DNA of 16,532 nt from Hungateiclostridiaceae bacterium UBA3934 (GTDB taxonomy: Bacteria; Bacillota; Clostridia; Acetivibrionales; DTU013): positions 1 through 16,532 of the forward strand of contig DGEE01000124.1 of the NCBI GenBank assembly GCA_002385815.1, written 5' to 3'. The position numbers were made by a program, and so were the translations under genes. Each line of letters starts with the position of its first letter. The stretch's first letter is position 1. The notes below the pieces were generated by a model. That model did no database searches. It saw only the letters and a program-made list of their open reading frames with translations, and was not told the DNA's origin. Of this stretch, positions 15,186 through 16,532 are shown piece by piece.

Positions 15186-16240
15186 GCAAAAGGCATGTGA
15201 TAATACCCATATTCGTGCCACATAAGGGATGTCCCAATGACTGCATATTCTGCAATCAAAAAAAGATAAGCGGTCAACTGGAAGAAATGACACCGGAAAA
15301 GATAGATGAAACGGTCAATACATATCTCGGCACCATAGGCCGGGATACTTTCACCGAAATAGCTTTTTATGGCGGCAGCTTTACGGCAATAGACAAAGAG
15401 CAGCAGGAAGTATTCCTGAGCAAAGCATGGAGTTATGTTTCTGCTGGCAGGATTGAAGAAATACGCATTTCCACAAGGCCTGACCGAATCGATGAAGATA
15501 CTCTCAGACTGCTGAAGAAGTACGGAGTCAGAACTATCGAACTGGGAGTACAGAGCCTTGACGATGAAGTGCTGAGGAACAGTCTGCGAGGCCACGATTC
15601 AGTGGTGGTCCATAAGGCTGCAAAGCTTATAAAGGATATGGGATTCAGGCTGGGTATCCAGATCATGACGGGTTTGCCCGGAGATACGAGGGAGAAGTGT
15701 ATAGAAACGGCACGCCAGGTAATTGCATTGTCACCTGATCTGGTTCGTATATATCCTGTGCTGGTTATTAAGGATACAGGTCTCGAAAGGCTTATGAATG
15801 AGGGGAGATATAAGCCTCAGAGCCTTGAAGAGGCTGTCGACCTGTGTGCTGAACTGCTGATGATGTTTGAAGACAAAGGTATCAATGTGATCAGAGTCGG
15901 ACTTCAGCCCACTGAGAATATAAGAGAGGGCAGTGGTTCGGATGTGGTGGCCGGGCCGATGCACCCGGCATTCAGACAGTTGGCACAGGCAAGGGTGGCA
16001 CTGAAGAGGATCATGGGGATAATAGACTCTCAGGGGCTTGCCGAGGCACGTGAGCTTATCATCCATACAGGCATTTCTAATGTTTCTGATGTAATAGGAC
16101 AGAAGAGGTCGAATATAGAGGCGCTGAAGAGTAAATATGGCTTTGCAGATGTCAGGGTCGTTCCTGACCCGAAACTTTCCGGGGAAATAATATGTCATGC
16201 GATATCTTCCACATCATCAACGAAGATGTTTTACGAGTAA
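15182..16240 (+). CDS. Elp3-like radical SAM protein, function unknown
   Basis: A 352-residue radical SAM protein. The cluster motif is C17, C21, C24 in KGCPNDCIFC, followed by YGGSF (63-67), the STRPDRID strand and LGVQSLDDEVL. This pattern resembles the radical SAM half of Elp3 (COG1243-like), but the protein ends where Elp3 would begin its acetyltransferase domain, so it is not expected to do the full tRNA modification reaction. Homologues without that domain commonly sit between rnc and smc in Clostridia, with no settled function. It is coupled to rnc by an ATGA overlap, with AGGTGGGG in the end of rnc as ribosome binding site. Its last six codons and stop form the first copy of a 24-bp direct repeat. 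smc, expected next, is not found before the window ends. Confidence 0.85.
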   Translation: MSKRHVIIPIFVPHKGCPNDCIFCNQKKISGQLEEMTPEKIDETVNTYLGTIGRDTFTEIAFYGGSFTAIDKEQQEVFLSKAWSYVSAGRIEEIRISTRPDRIDEDTLRLLKKYGVRTIELGVQSLDDEVLRNSLRGHDSVVVHKAAKLIKDMGFRLGIQIMTGLPGDTREKCIETARQVIALSPDLVRIYPVLVIKDTGLERLMNEGRYKPQSLEEAVDLCAELLMMFEDKGINVIRVGLQPTENIREGSGSDVVAGPMHPAFRQLAQARVALKRIMGIIDSQGLAEARELIIHTGISNVSDVIGQKRSNIEALKSKYGFADVRVVPDPKLSGEIICHAISSTSSTKMFYE

Positions 16241-16243
16241 GTG
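16220..16243 (+). repeat. 24-bp direct repeat, copy 1 (3' end of radical SAM gene)
   Basis: Covers the codons for TKMFYE, the stop TAA and GTG. It is exactly repeated at 16509-16532, 289 bp further on. The base before each copy differs (A versus G), so the left edge is defined; the right edge is not, because copy 2 ends at the window end. Confidence 0.9.
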
Positions 16244-16508
16244 CTAAAAGGTATAGATGCTGTAGTGTCGTACAGATGACCATCAAGCCATCTGGGGCTG
16301 CTTCGTGAACAGCTGCTGACCAGCTCACTTGCTCCAATGAGGGCGCAGGTCACTCGCCGTCCATGGCTCGGGACCAGCGCCGCCAGCATCCCTGCTGCCG
16401 GTTGTGGTGCCTGGTGCCTCATTCGAGCAGCATGACCCGGTCGCGTCTGTAACACTTGCAGCCAATGATGTCTTGACTGGCCATCCGCACGACTTTTCTG
16501 AGTCTATG
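16244..16508. other. GC-rich segment between the direct repeats, no recognised gene
   Basis: About 265 bp. A hand count gives 143 G+C in 240 bases (16261-16500), about 60%, with two rows at 67%, higher than the genes I sampled in the window. The plus frame from 16341 stays open to the TAA at 16527-16529 and ends with the same TKMFYE residues, but it has no credible start or ribosome binding site. A minus-strand open frame (16231-16455) also lacks recognisable motifs. Only small structures are seen, such as CAGCA-TCCC-TGCTG (16384-16397) and a GGTGCCT doublet (16406-16419). No tRNA, transposase or terminator is visible. Composition suggests foreign or mis-joined DNA. Confidence 0.5.
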
Positions 16509-16532
16509 ACGAAGATGTTTTACGAGTAAGTG
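16509..16532 (+). repeat. 24-bp direct repeat, copy 2 (window end)
   Basis: Exact copy of 16220-16243, reaching the last base of the window, so it may continue. It brings the last six codons and stop of the radical SAM gene into an unrelated GC-rich context. Confidence 0.9.

Noticed and set aside
16231..16455. Minus-strand 74-codon frame in the GC-rich tail.
   Set aside because: No ribosome binding site or motif was seen; open frames are expected by chance at high GC.

Overview
The window is a chromosomal housekeeping stretch from a Gram-positive anaerobe-type genome, most likely class Clostridia. The evidence is the gene order (cinA-murJ-recA-recX, rimO-pgsA, fapR-plsX-fabH-fabD-fabG-acpP-fabF, rnc-radical SAM), a FapR regulator, strong GGAGG-type ribosome binding sites, frequent ATA and AGA/AGG codons, TTG starts on three genes, and a Firmicutes-type LexA box at recA. 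The sequence does not fix genus or species. GC looks to be in the high 40s percent except in the last ~270 bases.

Layout. On the minus strand at the left edge are a MoxR-type AAA+ ATPase (47-988) and the first 15 codons of the next gene (1-45), which is probably the usual DUF58 partner. A divergent region of about 230 bp follows, and every later gene is on the plus strand. Block 1 is cinA-murJ, translationally coupled, behind a promoter wrapped in a 12-bp inverted repeat. Block 2 is recA-recX, with a near-consensus promoter, a LexA/DinR box at the transcription start and a terminator after recX. Block 3 is rimO-pgsA, overlapping by 17 bp and ending in a strong terminator. Block 4 is the fatty-acid/phospholipid cluster fapR-plsX-fabH-fabD-fabG-acpP, with a good FapR operator in front of fapR and a perfect 11-bp terminator stem after acpP; fabF follows with its own likely promoter. 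Block 5 is rnc and an Elp3-like radical SAM gene, overlapping by 4 bp.

How they work together. FapR senses malonyl-CoA and would repress its own operon when that precursor is scarce. PlsX links acyl-ACP to phospholipid synthesis. FabH, FabD, FabG, AcpP and FabF give initiation, malonyl loading, the first reduction, the carrier and elongation. The dehydratase, enoyl reductase and acetyl-CoA carboxylase genes are not here. PgsA uses the resulting CDP-diacylglycerol to make phosphatidylglycerolphosphate. RecA and RecX form the SOS/recombination pair.

Oddities. The PlsX frame runs 92 bp into fabH and adds a strongly basic tail. The two halves of the fapR operator recur singly upstream of acpP and fabF. 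The final ~290 bp are GC-rich, carry no convincing gene, and end in an exact 24-bp repeat of the 3' end of the radical SAM gene. I do not see a clearly new multi-gene system; this terminal repeat is the strangest part of the window and may be an assembly artefact.
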